Assembly (NCBI RefSeq): GCF_900220985.1 | Contig: NZ_OCPC01000001.1 | Span: forward strand, 350,836-414,835 | DNA: 64,000 bases | Direction: 5' to 3' | Source: Parahoeflea halophila | GTDB lineage: Bacteria; Pseudomonadota; Alphaproteobacteria; Rhizobiales; Rhizobiaceae | In this document: piece after piece, positions 32,354-41,797 of the stretch | Layout of the letters: the number at the start of each line of letters is the position of its first letter | Numbering within the stretch: the stretch's first letter is position 1 | The notes under the pieces: model-generated | The model's input: the letters and a program-made list of their open reading frames with translations, nothing else | Told to the model about the DNA's origin: nothing | Databases searched by the model: none | Position numbers and translations under genes: made by a program

Positions 32354-33424
32354 ATGACGGTAGCACCTACAAACAAGGTCCAATCTATGGACACCGCTAC
32401 CCTGGTGCTGGCAACCATGCGCCGCCGCGGTATTTCCGGCCTTCCCCGCAACTATGAGCTTGTCTACGAGGCTCTGAACGCATCCAACCCGACGCTGACC
32501 AAGCAGTTTGATGCGCTGGGCCGCAATCCGGCGCAGGACGATCTGGACGCGCTGGGCAAGAAGATGTTTCCTCACCATTTTCGCGCCGGTGTGGTGGAAG
32601 GCGCCCATGACAAGATTTCCGGCGAGCTCGATGGCATGCTCCGGCTGCTCAAGCAGGAACAGTCCTCGATGGAGAGCTACTCCAAACTGCTCGGCGAAGC
32701 CTATAACCGCATATCGTCCAAAAGCATGGCGAGTGCCGAGATCTTGAACAATGTCATCAGCGTTCTCACCAACGCAACCGGCGACAGCATGGAAAAAGGC
32801 AAGGTCGTGGTCGAGCACATGGTCGAACGCGCCCGTGAGATGGAGCAGGTCAAGCTGGAGCTCGACGAGTACAAGCGCATTGCCAACACCGATCCGCTGA
32901 CCCGCCTGTCAAACCGCCGTGCCTTCGATGATGTGCTCGCCAACATCTACAATGAACAGCGCAATGCCATGTACTATGCCCTGATCGTGGCCGATATCGA
33001 TCACTTCAAGAAATTCAACGACACCTTCGGACACCCGGTCGGCGACAGGGTGCTCGGGGTTGTGGCCGCGGTGATGAAAAGCACCTTGCGCAAGGATGTG
33101 TTCGTCGCCCGTACGGGCGGCGAGGAATTTGCAGTTATCCTGCAGGGCACAAGCCTGGAAATCACCATGGAAATTGCCGAACGACTGCGCACTGCAGTCG
33201 AATCGACGCCATTGAGAAACCAGAAAACCGGCGTCAATTACGGTCCCATCACCTTGTCATTGGGCGTCTGCATGGCAAGTGATGCGGAAAGCGCTGAAGA
33301 GCTCTACAACAAAGCCGACGTCGCGCTCTATACGGCCAAGCACAGTGGCCGCAACAAATCGCAACTCTACAAGCCGGAACTGAACCAGGATTTCGAAAAG
33401 AACTGGGCCATCTACAAGACCTGA
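32354..33424 (+). CDS. Diguanylate cyclase (GGDEF domain)
   Basis: A 356-residue cytoplasmic protein. The N-terminal 180 residues are helical with no recognised sensor; the C-terminal GGDEF domain (about 185-345) has an active signature GGEEF in RTGGEEFAV and the metal Asp in IVADIDHFKKFND. It should make cyclic di-GMP from GTP. The product-inhibition I-site (RxxD five residues before the signature) is not present: the sequence there is LRKDVFVAR. So feedback inhibition may be lost. No membrane segment or receiver domain is seen. Confidence 0.9.
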   Translation: MTVAPTNKVQSMDTATLVLATMRRRGISGLPRNYELVYEALNASNPTLTKQFDALGRNPAQDDLDALGKKMFPHHFRAGVVEGAHDKISGELDGMLRLLKQEQSSMESYSKLLGEAYNRISSKSMASAEILNNVISVLTNATGDSMEKGKVVVEHMVERAREMEQVKLELDEYKRIANTDPLTRLSNRRAFDDVLANIYNEQRNAMYYALIVADIDHFKKFNDTFGHPVGDRVLGVVAAVMKSTLRKDVFVARTGGEEFAVILQGTSLEITMEIAERLRTAVESTPLRNQKTGVNYGPITLSLGVCMASDAESAEELYNKADVALYTAKHSGRNKSQLYKPELNQDFEKNWAIYKT

Positions 33425-33619
33425 GACTGTTTGCGGCCCCGTTCGCAACCAGATCGTTTGTTTTCGGACTCGGTCAAGATCAAAATCGCAAACGGCATGG
33501 CATGAAACTGGACAGTCCGACGCGAAGCAGCTACCGATAGCGGTCTGGGGTGAAGGCGGAAAGCCGAGCCCTCGGCAAAGCACCGCACCGTCTCCATAAA
33601 CCCAGCCCCGGATCGTGAC

Positions 33620-34240
33620 ATGAAACGCCTGATTTCTTCCGTCTTCCTGGCCTTCTGCCTGGTGATGCCTGCCGCCGTGCAGGCGCAGCCGGCCGGCCAG
33701 TCTTCCGCCGAATCCAAGACACTCCTGCAAATTCTGTTTCCACCTTCGAAGAATTACAACAAGTACCACCGCTCGGATAAGTCGCCGATAAAGCGCAAGG
33801 TGGTCTCGTTTAAGGAGAACCATCCGAAAGGCACGATCGTCATCGATACCTCTGATCGCAGGCTTTATCACGTGATGGGCAAGGGAAAGGCCATGGCCTA
33901 CGGCATCGGAGTCGGCCGCGAAGGCTTCACCTGGCAAGGCCGGAACCGGATCACCCGCAAGGCCGAATGGCCGGGCTGGACCCCGCCGAAGGTGATGCGT
34001 GACCGGGTCAAGCGCCAGGAAGGCCGCGTGCTTCCGGCTTACATGCCGGGCGGCCCCGACAATCCGCTGGGTGCGCGCGCGCTTTACATCGGCTCGACAA
34101 TCTACCGGATTCACGGCACCAATCAGCCCTGGACCATCGGCAAGGCAATGTCCTCGGGTTGCATCCGCATGGCCAATGAAGACGTCGAGCATCTTTACGA
34201 GAAGGTGAATGTCGGAACCCGGGTTGTTGTCCGCAATTAG
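33620..34240 (+). CDS. L,D-transpeptidase (ErfK/YbiS/YkuD family)
   Basis: A 206-residue exported protein with a signal peptide (to about residue 22, VQAQ), then a YkuD domain: ERR-like TSDRRLYHV start, YRIHGTNQPWTIG and catalytic Cys in SSGCIRMAN (about residue 183). It cross-links peptidoglycan or anchors lipoproteins to it. It is the compact single-domain type, unlike the larger enzyme at 27270-29144. A strong terminator follows. Confidence 0.92.
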   Translation: MKRLISSVFLAFCLVMPAAVQAQPAGQSSAESKTLLQILFPPSKNYNKYHRSDKSPIKRKVVSFKENHPKGTIVIDTSDRRLYHVMGKGKAMAYGIGVGREGFTWQGRNRITRKAEWPGWTPPKVMRDRVKRQEGRVLPAYMPGGPDNPLGARALYIGSTIYRIHGTNQPWTIGKAMSSGCIRMANEDVEHLYEKVNVGTRVVVRN

Positions 34241-34267
34241 GCGATCAACGCTCCCGCCAAAAACACG

Positions 34268-34295
34268 AAACCGGCCTGAAAAGGCCGGTTTTTTT
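34268..34295 (+). terminator. Rho-independent terminator
   Basis: AAACCGGCC (34268-34276) pairs with GGCCGGTTT (34283-34291) around a six-base loop and is followed by further T residues. It ends the L,D-transpeptidase gene, and the A-run may serve the convergent PPOX gene. Confidence 0.88.
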
Positions 34296-34296
34296 G

Positions 34297-34905
34297 TCAC
34301 CAGAGGCTGTTCTTCGCCCGCTCCGGCCACTCCCGGTCATAGCTGCGGGCATCGAAATCCTGCTTGAGTTCGCGCATCAGGCTGCCGGGTGTCGGCAGCT
34401 CTGCGGGATCCGGCCAGGTGGAAGCCTCCCAGACCCTTGAGCGCATCAATGCCCTTGCGCACTGGAAATAGACCTCGTCGATGGTGATGACCATGACGGT
34501 CCGCGGCTGCTTGCCTTCCATGGCAAGACCGGCCAGCAGATCCGCATCCACCGAGATCTCGGCCCGGCCGTTGATCCGAAGGGTGCTGTCGGATCCCGGG
34601 ATCAGGAATAGAAGAGCAACCCGGCCGTCGCGCACGATGTTGCGCAGCGAATCGATCCGGTTGTTGCCGCGCCTGTCAGCCAGCAACAGTGTCCGCTCAC
34701 CCCTGATCGCAACCGCCTGCCCCGGATCACCACGGGGTGAACAGTCCAGCCCCTCCGGCCCACAGGTCGCCAGTGTCATCAGCGGTGAAGCTTCGATCAT
34801 CTTTCGATAGCCGCTGGTGAGACGGTCGCTCACTTTGATCCGTGAGGCGTCCCCGCTTTCTCCGTAGATGGCCTCAAGTTCCGCTACCGTCCTGATGATC
34901 GTCAC
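34297..34905 (-). CDS. PPOX-class FMN-binding flavoprotein (MSMEG_1061-like)
   Basis: A 202-residue pyridoxamine-5'-phosphate-oxidase-fold protein. The split-barrel segments MTLATCGPEGLDCSPRGDP, LLLADRRGNNRIDSLRN and RINGRAEI are typical of the MSMEG_1061 flavin family; the reaction is unknown. Its ATG overlaps the stop of the upstream alpha/beta hydrolase gene by four bases, so the two are translationally coupled and may be controlled together by the MarR regulator. Confidence 0.8.
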   Translation of the reverse strand: MTIIRTVAELEAIYGESGDASRIKVSDRLTSGYRKMIEASPLMTLATCGPEGLDCSPRGDPGQAVAIRGERTLLLADRRGNNRIDSLRNIVRDGRVALLFLIPGSDSTLRINGRAEISVDADLLAGLAMEGKQPRTVMVITIDEVYFQCARALMRSRVWEASTWPDPAELPTPGSLMRELKQDFDARSYDREWPERAKNSLW

Positions 34906-35888
34906 GCAAGCCTCCGGGATCTCCTGATTTGACGTGCCGCAACGCTATCGCCTTCCCGCGCGGATGGAAGAGGCAGATCGAGGATCTCGGCCTCCGTCGC
35001 CGCTTCGCCAAGAAACCCGACAACCGCGCGCGTCACCGGTTCGGCGGACACGATGCGGCGATGGCCGAAGCCATTGGCCTTGAGCAGCCGGACATGCGGC
35101 CCGGTGCGCGTGATCGCTTCGGCATTGCAAAAGGCCACTTCCTTGTCGTCCTCCGCGTGGATCACGAGAGTGCGGATCTTGAGATCATGCATCATGCGAT
35201 CGACACGGAACTCCGACAGCGGACGACCTGCGAACCGCAGCACCTGGCGTTCGAAGGCGTTTTGCGCGGCGGCACCAAGCCCCATCAGCTTGCCGGCCCA
35301 GCGAAACACATCGCTCATGTCCGACGGCGCCGCGATGGTAACGATGCGGTCAGGCCGCCGCTGCGGCACGTGCAGGATCGAGCCTGCGGCTGCCGCCATC
35401 ACCGAGGGACCGCCAAAGGAATGGCCGACAAATGCATCAAACGCGCCATGCTGGCGCCATGCCGCGTCGATGGCCTCCACCGCCTTGCCAAGATGCAGCG
35501 TCCGCCCGCTCGAGGCGCCGTGGCCAGGCAGATCGAGGCAGACGACAGTGTGGCCCGCGGCCACCAGCGCCTCTGCCAGCGTGATCATGTGATCGCTGCG
35601 CGAACGGTAGCCGTGCACGATGAGGATCTTCTGCCCGGTCTTGCAATCAGCGTCGGGACGAAACACATGGGTGGCGACCACGCTGCCGGGAATCACCAGG
35701 TGGACGGTTTCGCTTTCGGCCATGCGTTCACTGGCCTTTTCGAGCGCCTTGCGTTCCTTTTCGCTCTGCGGCCTGGTCGAGCGGGTACGGGTGAACAGCC
35801 AGAACGCCAGTTCCCCGGCCTTCTGCGGCGATTGAGCGGCGACCAGACGAAGTGCCGCACGGGTGACCTTTTCAACAAGAGATGCCAT
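34902..35888 (-). CDS. Alpha/beta hydrolase
   Basis: A 328-residue serine hydrolase. The fold shows ILIVHGYRSRSDHM (oxyanion strand), VGHSFGG nucleophile elbow (Ser about 158), Asp in VIHAEDDKEV and His in GFGHRRIV. The first 55 residues are a charged helical extension. Substrate unknown. It is divergent from the MarR-family gene; two candidate MarR operators lie between them, one at 19 bases from its start. It is probably the MarR-regulated gene together with the PPOX protein. Confidence 0.82.
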   Translation of the reverse strand: MASLVEKVTRAALRLVAAQSPQKAGELAFWLFTRTRSTRPQSEKERKALEKASERMAESETVHLVIPGSVVATHVFRPDADCKTGQKILIVHGYRSRSDHMITLAEALVAAGHTVVCLDLPGHGASSGRTLHLGKAVEAIDAAWRQHGAFDAFVGHSFGGPSVMAAAAGSILHVPQRRPDRIVTIAAPSDMSDVFRWAGKLMGLGAAAQNAFERQVLRFAGRPLSEFRVDRMMHDLKIRTLVIHAEDDKEVAFCNAEAITRTGPHVRLLKANGFGHRRIVSAEPVTRAVVGFLGEAATEAEILDLPLPSAREGDSVAARQIRRSRRLA

Positions 35889-35906
35889 AGTGGGTTATCC
35901 AGATTG

Positions 35907-35940
35907 GTTCAACTATGAACAGAATTGTACAACTATGAAC
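35907..35940. promoter_or_regulatory. Two tandem MarR-type operators
   Basis: GTTCAACTATGAAC (35907-35920) and GTACAACTATGAAC (35927-35940) are near-identical inverted-repeat sites exactly 20 bases apart, on one face of the helix. The second covers the start codon of the MarR-family gene, so autorepression at translation start is likely. Confidence 0.62.
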
Positions 35941-36435
35941 AAAAAGCAAGCCCTGCCCTGGGACAACCCGCGTTTTCACAACTGGATTGCCGTTGCCCGG
36001 GCCTGTCAGGTGATGGGATTGTCTTTGGCGCGCGCGCTTCAGCCGCTCGACATCAAGCCGCCGCATCTTGATATTCTGGTGAACCTTTTCCGCACTCCGG
36101 GCATATCGCAGCAGGATCTGGCCGATAAGCTGCTGGTCGGCCGCTCGAACCTGTCCATGCTCCTGCCACAGCTGGAAAAACGCGGCCTCTTGCTGAGAAA
36201 AAGCGACCCGCAGGACCGGCGCGTGTTGCGACTCGAGCTCACCGATGCCGGGACGGAGCTGACACGGGAAGCGCTCGTCATCCAGACAGAAATCATCGAA
36301 CGCGCCATGAAAACCGCGGATACCGAGGAATGCAATCTGGTCGGCGAGGTCATGACCCGGATCATTCGGGAGCTGACCAGATCGGGTACCGACGAATCGC
36401 AGGCCGACGAGATCGCGGTTCGCAGGAAAGCCTGA
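35935..36435 (+). CDS. MarR-family transcriptional regulator
   Basis: A 166-residue winged-helix dimer. The recognition region GISQQDLADKLLVGRSNLSMLL is followed by the wing KSDPQDRRVLRLELTDAG typical of MarR. ATG 35935 is chosen because it begins MNKKQALPWDN and lies inside the second operator; an upstream in-frame start at 35863 would run through the hydrolase gene. It is divergent from the alpha/beta hydrolase-PPOX pair, and probably represses both directions. The effector is unknown. Confidence 0.88.
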   Translation: MNKKQALPWDNPRFHNWIAVARACQVMGLSLARALQPLDIKPPHLDILVNLFRTPGISQQDLADKLLVGRSNLSMLLPQLEKRGLLLRKSDPQDRRVLRLELTDAGTELTREALVIQTEIIERAMKTADTEECNLVGEVMTRIIRELTRSGTDESQADEIAVRRKA

Positions 36436-36444
36436 ACAGACGCC

Positions 36445-36813
36445 TCAGAAGATTCTCGACATGCCCTTGTCCGCCAGTTCGGCCATGTACTCGGCCCAGC
36501 GCTGATCCTTGCTTTCCCCCAGCTCGGAGAGGAACGCCCAGGTGAAAATGCCGGTGTCATGAGTGTCGTCAAATACCAGTCTGACCGCATAATTGCCGAC
36601 CGGCAGAACCTTGGAAATGGCCACTTCCGACTTGCCGCCCACGGTCACCCTCTGCCCGGGCGCATGTCCCTGAACCTCCGCAGATGGCGAACGCACCCGC
36701 AACAATTCGGCTTCGAGGTCGTAGGACCGGCCGTCATCAAACCGGACCGTCAGCATCTTCCTGTCGGCAGATACCCGAAGTTCTTTCGGCCATGCCTTCT
36801 CATGATTGCTCAT
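36445..36813 (-). CDS. DUF971-domain protein
   Basis: A 122-residue single DUF971 domain ([42 protein letters not shown] and [11 protein letters not shown]). This fold also occurs as the N-terminal domain of gamma-butyrobetaine hydroxylase and in iron-sulfur-related proteins such as ApbC partners. Its position beside moaA is common in alphaproteobacteria, hinting at an Fe-S or molybdenum-cofactor link. The start is set at 36813, where GGAG lies eight bases upstream; the longer frame crosses into the moaA promoter region. Confidence 0.85.
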   Translation of the reverse strand: MSNHEKAWPKELRVSADRKMLTVRFDDGRSYDLEAELLRVRSPSAEVQGHAPGQRVTVGGKSEVAISKVLPVGNYAVRLVFDDTHDTGIFTWAFLSELGESKDQRWAEYMAELADKGMSRIF

Positions 36814-37007
36814 CGGTTCGGCTCCTCGCATACACGCTTCGTCACGCTGATCTAGAACCGATCCGGCGGCATCACAAGCCACGCCGATCAAAACATCCCT
36901 CGGCCTGTGCCGCAGACCCCCTTGCCTGTTATGGCCTATCGACGCGGGGCCTTGACGCAGCAGCAGTAGATGACGACATTGAATGCCGGACAACGAGGAA
37001 ACTCTCC

Positions 37008-38021
37008 ATGCAAGACACCGCTGCGCCGATGATGATCGACCCTTTTGGCCGGGCAGTGAACTATCTCCGCGTCTCGGTCACGGACCGTTGCGATTTCCGC
37101 TGCACCTATTGCATGGCGGAGAACATGACATTCCTGCCCAAGAAGGATCTTCTGACCCTTGAAGAGCTGGACCGGGTGTGCACGGTTTTTGTCGAAAAGG
37201 GTGTCCGCAAGATCCGCCTCACCGGGGGCGAGCCGCTGGTGCGCAAGAACATCATGCAGTTTGTCCGCCAGGTCGGCCGTCACATCGATGCCGGGCGCAT
37301 GGACGAGTTGACGCTGACAACCAACGGCTCCCAGCTGGCCCGCTTTTCGTCAGAACTCTATGACTGCGGCGTGCGCCGCATCAATGTCTCCATCGACACG
37401 CTCGATCCGGACAAGTTTCGCAAGATCACCCGTTGGGGCGAGTTGGGCAAGGTGCTCGAAGGCATCCGTGCAGCCCAGGCTGCAGGCTTGAAGATCAAGC
37501 TCAACGCCGTGGCTCTGAAGGGCTTCAACGACGCTGAAATCCCCGACATGCTCAGATGGGCCCACGGCCAGGGCATGGACATGACCGTGATCGAAACCAT
37601 GCCGATGGGTGAAATCGACGAGGACCGCACCGACCAGTACATGCCGTTGTCGCTGCTCAGAAGCAATCTCGCCCGCCAGTTCACGCTCGAAGACATCGCC
37701 TACCAGACCGGCGGCCCTGCCCGCTATGTCCGCGTGGCAGAAACCGGCGGCAAGCTCGGCTTCATCACCCCGATGACCCACAATTTCTGCGAAAGCTGCA
37801 ACCGCGTGCGATTGACCTGTACCGGCACGCTCTACATGTGTCTTGGTCAGAACGACGCCGCCGATCTGCGTCAACCGCTCAGGGCATCCGAAGGCAACGA
37901 ACTGTTGTCAGCAGCCATTGACGAGGCCATCACCCGCAAGCCGAAAGGTCACGATTTCATCATCGACCGGACCACCAGGCAGCCCGCCGTCTCCCGCCAC
38001 ATGAGCGTCACGGGAGGCTGA
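37008..38021 (+). CDS. moaA: GTP 3',8-cyclase MoaA
   Basis: A 337-residue radical-SAM enzyme of molybdenum cofactor synthesis, converting GTP to (8S)-3',8-cyclo-7,8-dihydroguanosine 5'-triphosphate. The SAM cluster motif is C-x3-C-x2-C in [13 protein letters not shown] (about residues 29-36); the second cluster motif is [11 protein letters not shown] with a further Cys in LYMC. The essential C-terminal Gly-Gly (VTGG) is intact. The start ATG 37008 has GAGG about nine bases upstream; a longer frame overlaps the DUF971 gene antisense and is not used. moaC and moaB are not in the window. Confidence 0.96.
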   Translation: MQDTAAPMMIDPFGRAVNYLRVSVTDRCDFRCTYCMAENMTFLPKKDLLTLEELDRVCTVFVEKGVRKIRLTGGEPLVRKNIMQFVRQVGRHIDAGRMDELTLTTNGSQLARFSSELYDCGVRRINVSIDTLDPDKFRKITRWGELGKVLEGIRAAQAAGLKIKLNAVALKGFNDAEIPDMLRWAHGQGMDMTVIETMPMGEIDEDRTDQYMPLSLLRSNLARQFTLEDIAYQTGGPARYVRVAETGGKLGFITPMTHNFCESCNRVRLTCTGTLYMCLGQNDAADLRQPLRASEGNELLSAAIDEAITRKPKGHDFIIDRTTRQPAVSRHMSVTGG

Positions 38022-38177
38022 GCAGGCCTGACCTTCATTCCGGCCGGTCTAGCCTGCCCCACGACTGATCAATTTCCGTGATGGACCTGCAGTCCAGCGT
38101 GACTGTGTCGCCCGTTGCAACAATGCTAGTGTATTGCTCGAGCCAGCGATTCCCTGCTGACATTTCCCGGATCTACC

Positions 38178-39086
38178 ATGGCATTATCCAGCAATATGCG
38201 CGGTGCGTTGTTCATGTCCCTGTCAATGGCAGGTTTCACCTTCAACGATTCGCTCGTCAAGCTGGTGACCGGTGACATCAATGTCGCCCAGGTCATGTTC
38301 CTCCGCGGCGTGGTCGCCACACTGCTGATTTTTCTGCTGGCACGGCATCGCAAGGCGTTGCGTTCGCTGCGGGTGCTGCGCGATCCCTGGATCGGCCTCC
38401 GGGTGATTGGAGAGGTCGGCGGAACACTGACCTTTCTCGTAGGCCTGACCCATATTCCGCTGGCCAACGCGTCGGCGATCCTCCAGGCCCTGCCCCTCGC
38501 CGTCACCCTGGGCGCCGCGCTGTTTCTCGGCGAACCGGTGGGCTGGAGACGCTGGGCCGCGATCATTGCCGGTTTCGTCGGGGTGCTCATCATTGTCCGT
38601 CCCGGTCTCGAGGGCTTCTCGCCTTTCGCGCTGATGATCGTCGGCACGGTGATCTTTGCTGCCACGCGCGACATTGCCACCAAGAAAATCAGAGCGGACA
38701 TCCCGTCGCTGTACCTGTCGACCATTACCGCTGCAGCCGTCGCTTTGGCCGGCCTCGTCCTGATCTGGCCGATGGGCGGCTGGCGGCCGGTGACGGCGTC
38801 GGATCTCGGCCTTATCAGCCTGGCTGCATGTCTGCTGCTGGTCGGCTACCAGTTCATCATCATGGCCATGCGCGAAGGCGAGATTTCCTTCATCGCTCCA
38901 TTCCGCTATACCAGTTTCATCTGGGCCCTGCTGCTGGGCATGGTAGTGTTTGGCGAATATCCGGATGCCTTCATGATCACCGGCGGTGTGATCGTGATCG
39001 GGTCTGGCCTCTATACGCTCTACCGCGAACGCATCAAGAGCGCGGCCAAACCGGCAACCCGGGCCGCACCTCGCCACTCACCATGA
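38178..39086 (+). CDS. EamA/DMT-family transporter
   Basis: A 302-residue inner-membrane protein with ten predicted segments in two EamA repeats (first repeat GALFMSLSMAGFTFNDSLVK, second from about residue 150). DMT-family exporters move amino acids, purines or other small molecules; the substrate is not evident. The start ATG at 38178 follows a short leader with no strong Shine-Dalgarno. Its 3' end overlaps the convergent small zinc-motif gene by nine bases. Confidence 0.85.
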   Translation: MALSSNMRGALFMSLSMAGFTFNDSLVKLVTGDINVAQVMFLRGVVATLLIFLLARHRKALRSLRVLRDPWIGLRVIGEVGGTLTFLVGLTHIPLANASAILQALPLAVTLGAALFLGEPVGWRRWAAIIAGFVGVLIIVRPGLEGFSPFALMIVGTVIFAATRDIATKKIRADIPSLYLSTITAAAVALAGLVLIWPMGGWRPVTASDLGLISLAACLLLVGYQFIIMAMREGEISFIAPFRYTSFIWALLLGMVVFGEYPDAFMITGGVIVIGSGLYTLYRERIKSAAKPATRAAPRHSP

Positions 39087-39314
39087 CGAAAAAGCCGTTT
39101 TGTTCCGATCGTTCAAGCGGAACACGCCGCCCACTTGGGATGGCTTTTCGCCAGATTTCTCCGGCGTCCCGGAAGAATCAGCACATACGGGAGTTGCCCG
39201 CTTGGGCCGGGCCGGAACTTCGGCTTCCAGCTCGTCGAGCAGCCTGACATGCGAACAGTCGCCCCATTTCGCATCGCAAAAAGGGCAATGGTCAATTTCC
39301 CCGTCGCCGGACAT
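39078..39314 (-). CDS. Small Cys/His-motif protein, unknown function
   Basis: A 78-residue protein with an N-terminal HCPFCDAKWGDCSHVRLL region, a likely C-x2-C/C-x2-H zinc site within residues 9-22, followed by an acidic and proline-rich tail without structure. GGTGGAG lies about five bases before the ATG, which supports translation. It is convergent with the EamA gene and overlaps it by nine bases. No family is known to me; the motif suggests a zinc ribbon involved in binding nucleic acid or protein. Confidence 0.58.
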   Translation of the reverse strand: MSGDGEIDHCPFCDAKWGDCSHVRLLDELEAEVPARPKRATPVCADSSGTPEKSGEKPSQVGGVFRLNDRNKTAFSSW

Positions 39315-39530
39315 TAGGCTCCACCCATCTTGAACAATAGATTAGATCAGAGACCCACAAAAATCTACTGGATTCAAGCTTTCAAATCGGAAACGCAAAG
39401 TATTCGCTAATCCATTGGCATGCAACCAGGACCGGCCGGTTTGCTTAACGGCATCGAGCGTGCAAGCCCGATCGCCGAACCCGGCGGAATTCGGTTGCAT
39501 CCCCGGTGCTGAAGGCACAAAACACCAACG

Positions 39531-40757
39531 ATGAACAAGACAGTCTTTCTCAATCGCACAACCCCGCCGCACATCGCCACTCTTGTGGTGATCGCGGGCC
39601 TGAGTGCGTTGAACATGAACCTCATTCTCCCCTCGCTGCCAGGCATTTCCACCTATTATCAGGCAGATTACGCACTGGTTCAGCTGGCCGTGTCGGGCTA
39701 CCTGGCCGTAACCGGCCTGTTGCAATTGGTCATCGGTCCCTTGTCGGACCGTTACGGCCGGCGCCCGGTGATGATCGTGAGTCTCTCCATCTTCCTCCTG
39801 GCCACCGCTCTGACGCCCTTTGCGCCCAGCATAGAGGTGTTTCTGGCCATCCGCATGCTGCAGGCTGCAGTGGTATCCGGGATGGTGCTGTCCCGCGCAG
39901 TGGTCCGCGATATCGTCAGCGCCGACCAGGCAGCCTCGATGATCGGCTACGTCACCATGGGCATGACACTGGCACCGATGATCGGCCCGGTGCTTGGCGG
40001 TCTGATGGAGGAGCTGTTCGGCTGGCAATCGGTGTTTGCGCTGCTGTTCGCCTGCGGCCTTGCGGCGTTCATCCTGTTGCTCACTGACCTGGGAGAAACC
40101 AACCAGAACCGCTCGCCCAGCATGCTGGTCCAGTTCCGCGCCTACCCGGAACTTCTCCGCTCCCGCCGTTTCTGGGGCTATTCGCTGACAGCCACCTTCG
40201 CATCGGGATCTTTCTTTTCGTTCTTGGGTGGCGGCCCGTTCGTGGCCACCCGGATCCTCGACATGGAACCTTCCGAACTGGGTCTCTACTTCGTGTTCAT
40301 CGCGCTGGGATACATGGCCGGCAACTTCCTGTCCGGGCGTTTTGCCAGCCGCATCGGCATCAACCGCATGATGGTGACGGGATGCATCATTGCCACCTTG
40401 GGCATGATCATGACCCTGGCCCTGTTTCTTGCAGGGCTGTGGCATCCAATGTCGTTCTTTGGTCCAATCTTTTTCCTCGGACTTGGAAACGGGGTCACGC
40501 TGCCCAGTGCCAATGCCGGCATCGTCAGCGTCCGTCCGCACCTGGCCGGCTCTGCCTCAGGTCTCGGCGGCGCCATGATGATCGGCGGCGGCGCCGCCCT
40601 GTCTGCCTTCGCCGGGTCCATCATGTCCCCCGAGACCGGTCCCTACCCCCTGATCATCGTCATGCTGGCTTCCTGTGTCGTCTCCATTTTTGCAACGCTC
40701 TACGTCATCCGCGTCGAGAACAGCCTTACCGCAGACGCAAGGATCAACGGCGCCTGA
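39531..40757 (+). CDS. MFS drug exporter, Bcr/CflA type
   Basis: A 408-residue twelve-segment major facilitator. The Bcr/CflA-type features are the early LSALNMNLILPSLPGIS helix, the loop 2-3 motif GPLSDRYGRRPVM (about residues 68-80), and the PMIGPVLGGLMEE antiporter motif C region in helix 5. It would export drugs or other small molecules with proton exchange. It has its own upstream region of about 215 bases and no adjacent regulator. Confidence 0.88.
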   Translation: MNKTVFLNRTTPPHIATLVVIAGLSALNMNLILPSLPGISTYYQADYALVQLAVSGYLAVTGLLQLVIGPLSDRYGRRPVMIVSLSIFLLATALTPFAPSIEVFLAIRMLQAAVVSGMVLSRAVVRDIVSADQAASMIGYVTMGMTLAPMIGPVLGGLMEELFGWQSVFALLFACGLAAFILLLTDLGETNQNRSPSMLVQFRAYPELLRSRRFWGYSLTATFASGSFFSFLGGGPFVATRILDMEPSELGLYFVFIALGYMAGNFLSGRFASRIGINRMMVTGCIIATLGMIMTLALFLAGLWHPMSFFGPIFFLGLGNGVTLPSANAGIVSVRPHLAGSASGLGGAMMIGGGAALSAFAGSIMSPETGPYPLIIVMLASCVVSIFATLYVIRVENSLTADARINGA

Positions 40758-40968
40758 TCAAGATCGCGGACTGGCTGCACCGTCAATGCCTGCGCTACGA
40801 ACGCCCATGGTGAAACCTTACCCAAACTGGCTTTGGGTAAGACTGTATTTCCTGTTGCAATCGCCCGCGAAACAGTGGGAATATCCGTCCCAGCGCGGTG
40901 AGCAACACCTGCGATCATGGGAATGCGGCGGTCAACAAGCCGCAATCCTGCCAACAGAGAGGACACCT

Positions 40969-41766
40969 ATGTTTATTTCAAAACGCATCACGCTGGCAGT
41001 CTCCGCTGCCGCCCTCATCCTGTCGATGGGTGCCGCGGCCCAGGCAGAGAGCCATGGAGGCATCAAGAAGGTCGTCATCGGCACGGAAGGTGCCTACCCT
41101 CCCTTCAACAATCTCGAATCCGACGGAAGCCTCGTCGGCTTCGACATCGACATCGCCAAGGCGCTGTGTGAAGAGATGAAGGTCGAGTGTGAATTCGTCA
41201 CCCAGGATTGGGACGGCATCATTCCCGCACTTCTTGCCGGCAAGTTCGACGCCATCATCGCCTCGATGTCGATCACCGAAGAACGCAAGGAAAAGGTCGA
41301 CTTCACCAACAAGTACTACAACACACCGCCGGCGATTGCCGTGCCGAAGGACAGCCCGATCACCGAAGCCTCCGATGCAGGCCTTGCCGGCAAGCTGATC
41401 GGCGCCCAGTCCTCGACCACGCACTCGAACTACGCGGAAGAGAAGCTGCCGTCGGCTGAGCTCAAGCTCTACCCGACCCCGGACGAGTACAAGCTCGACA
41501 TCGATTCGGGCCGCATCGACGCGGTCATCGACGACGTCATCGTGCTGAGCGAATGGCTGAAATCCGATGCCGGCACCTGCTGCAAGCTGCTCGGCACCCT
41601 GACACCGGACCCGGTGATCAATGGCGAAGGCGCCGGTATCGCCATTCGCAAGGGCGAAACCGAGCTGCGTGACATGTTCAACACCGCCATCGCGGCGATC
41701 CGCGAAAACGGCACCTACGAGGAAATCAACGACAAGTATTTTGAAGTTGACGTCTATGGCGACTAA
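40969..41766 (+). CDS. Polar amino acid ABC transporter substrate-binding protein
   Basis: A 265-residue periplasmic protein of the SBP_bac_3 (HisJ/ArgT) family. It has a signal peptide to about residue 25 (AAAQAES), then GTEGAYPPFN, DIDIAKALCEEM, MSITEERKEKVDF and IDDVIVLSEWLK, all typical of binding proteins for basic or polar amino acids. The start is chosen at ATG 40969 where the signal peptide begins and GAGAGG is upstream; the longer frame has no such features. It heads SBP-permease-permease. A strong hairpin follows its stop. Confidence 0.9.
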   Translation: MFISKRITLAVSAAALILSMGAAAQAESHGGIKKVVIGTEGAYPPFNNLESDGSLVGFDIDIAKALCEEMKVECEFVTQDWDGIIPALLAGKFDAIIASMSITEERKEKVDFTNKYYNTPPAIAVPKDSPITEASDAGLAGKLIGAQSSTTHSNYAEEKLPSAELKLYPTPDEYKLDIDSGRIDAVIDDVIVLSEWLKSDAGTCCKLLGTLTPDPVINGEGAGIAIRKGETELRDMFNTAIAAIRENGTYEEINDKYFEVDVYGD

Positions 41767-41797
41767 GCCGGCCATTCACCGGTAGAGACCGCAAAAG

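Noticed and set aside
36684-37007. N-terminal extension of moaA
   Set aside because: The extra codons overlap the divergent DUF971 gene antisense and lack moaA similarity; the radical-SAM domain starts after 37008.
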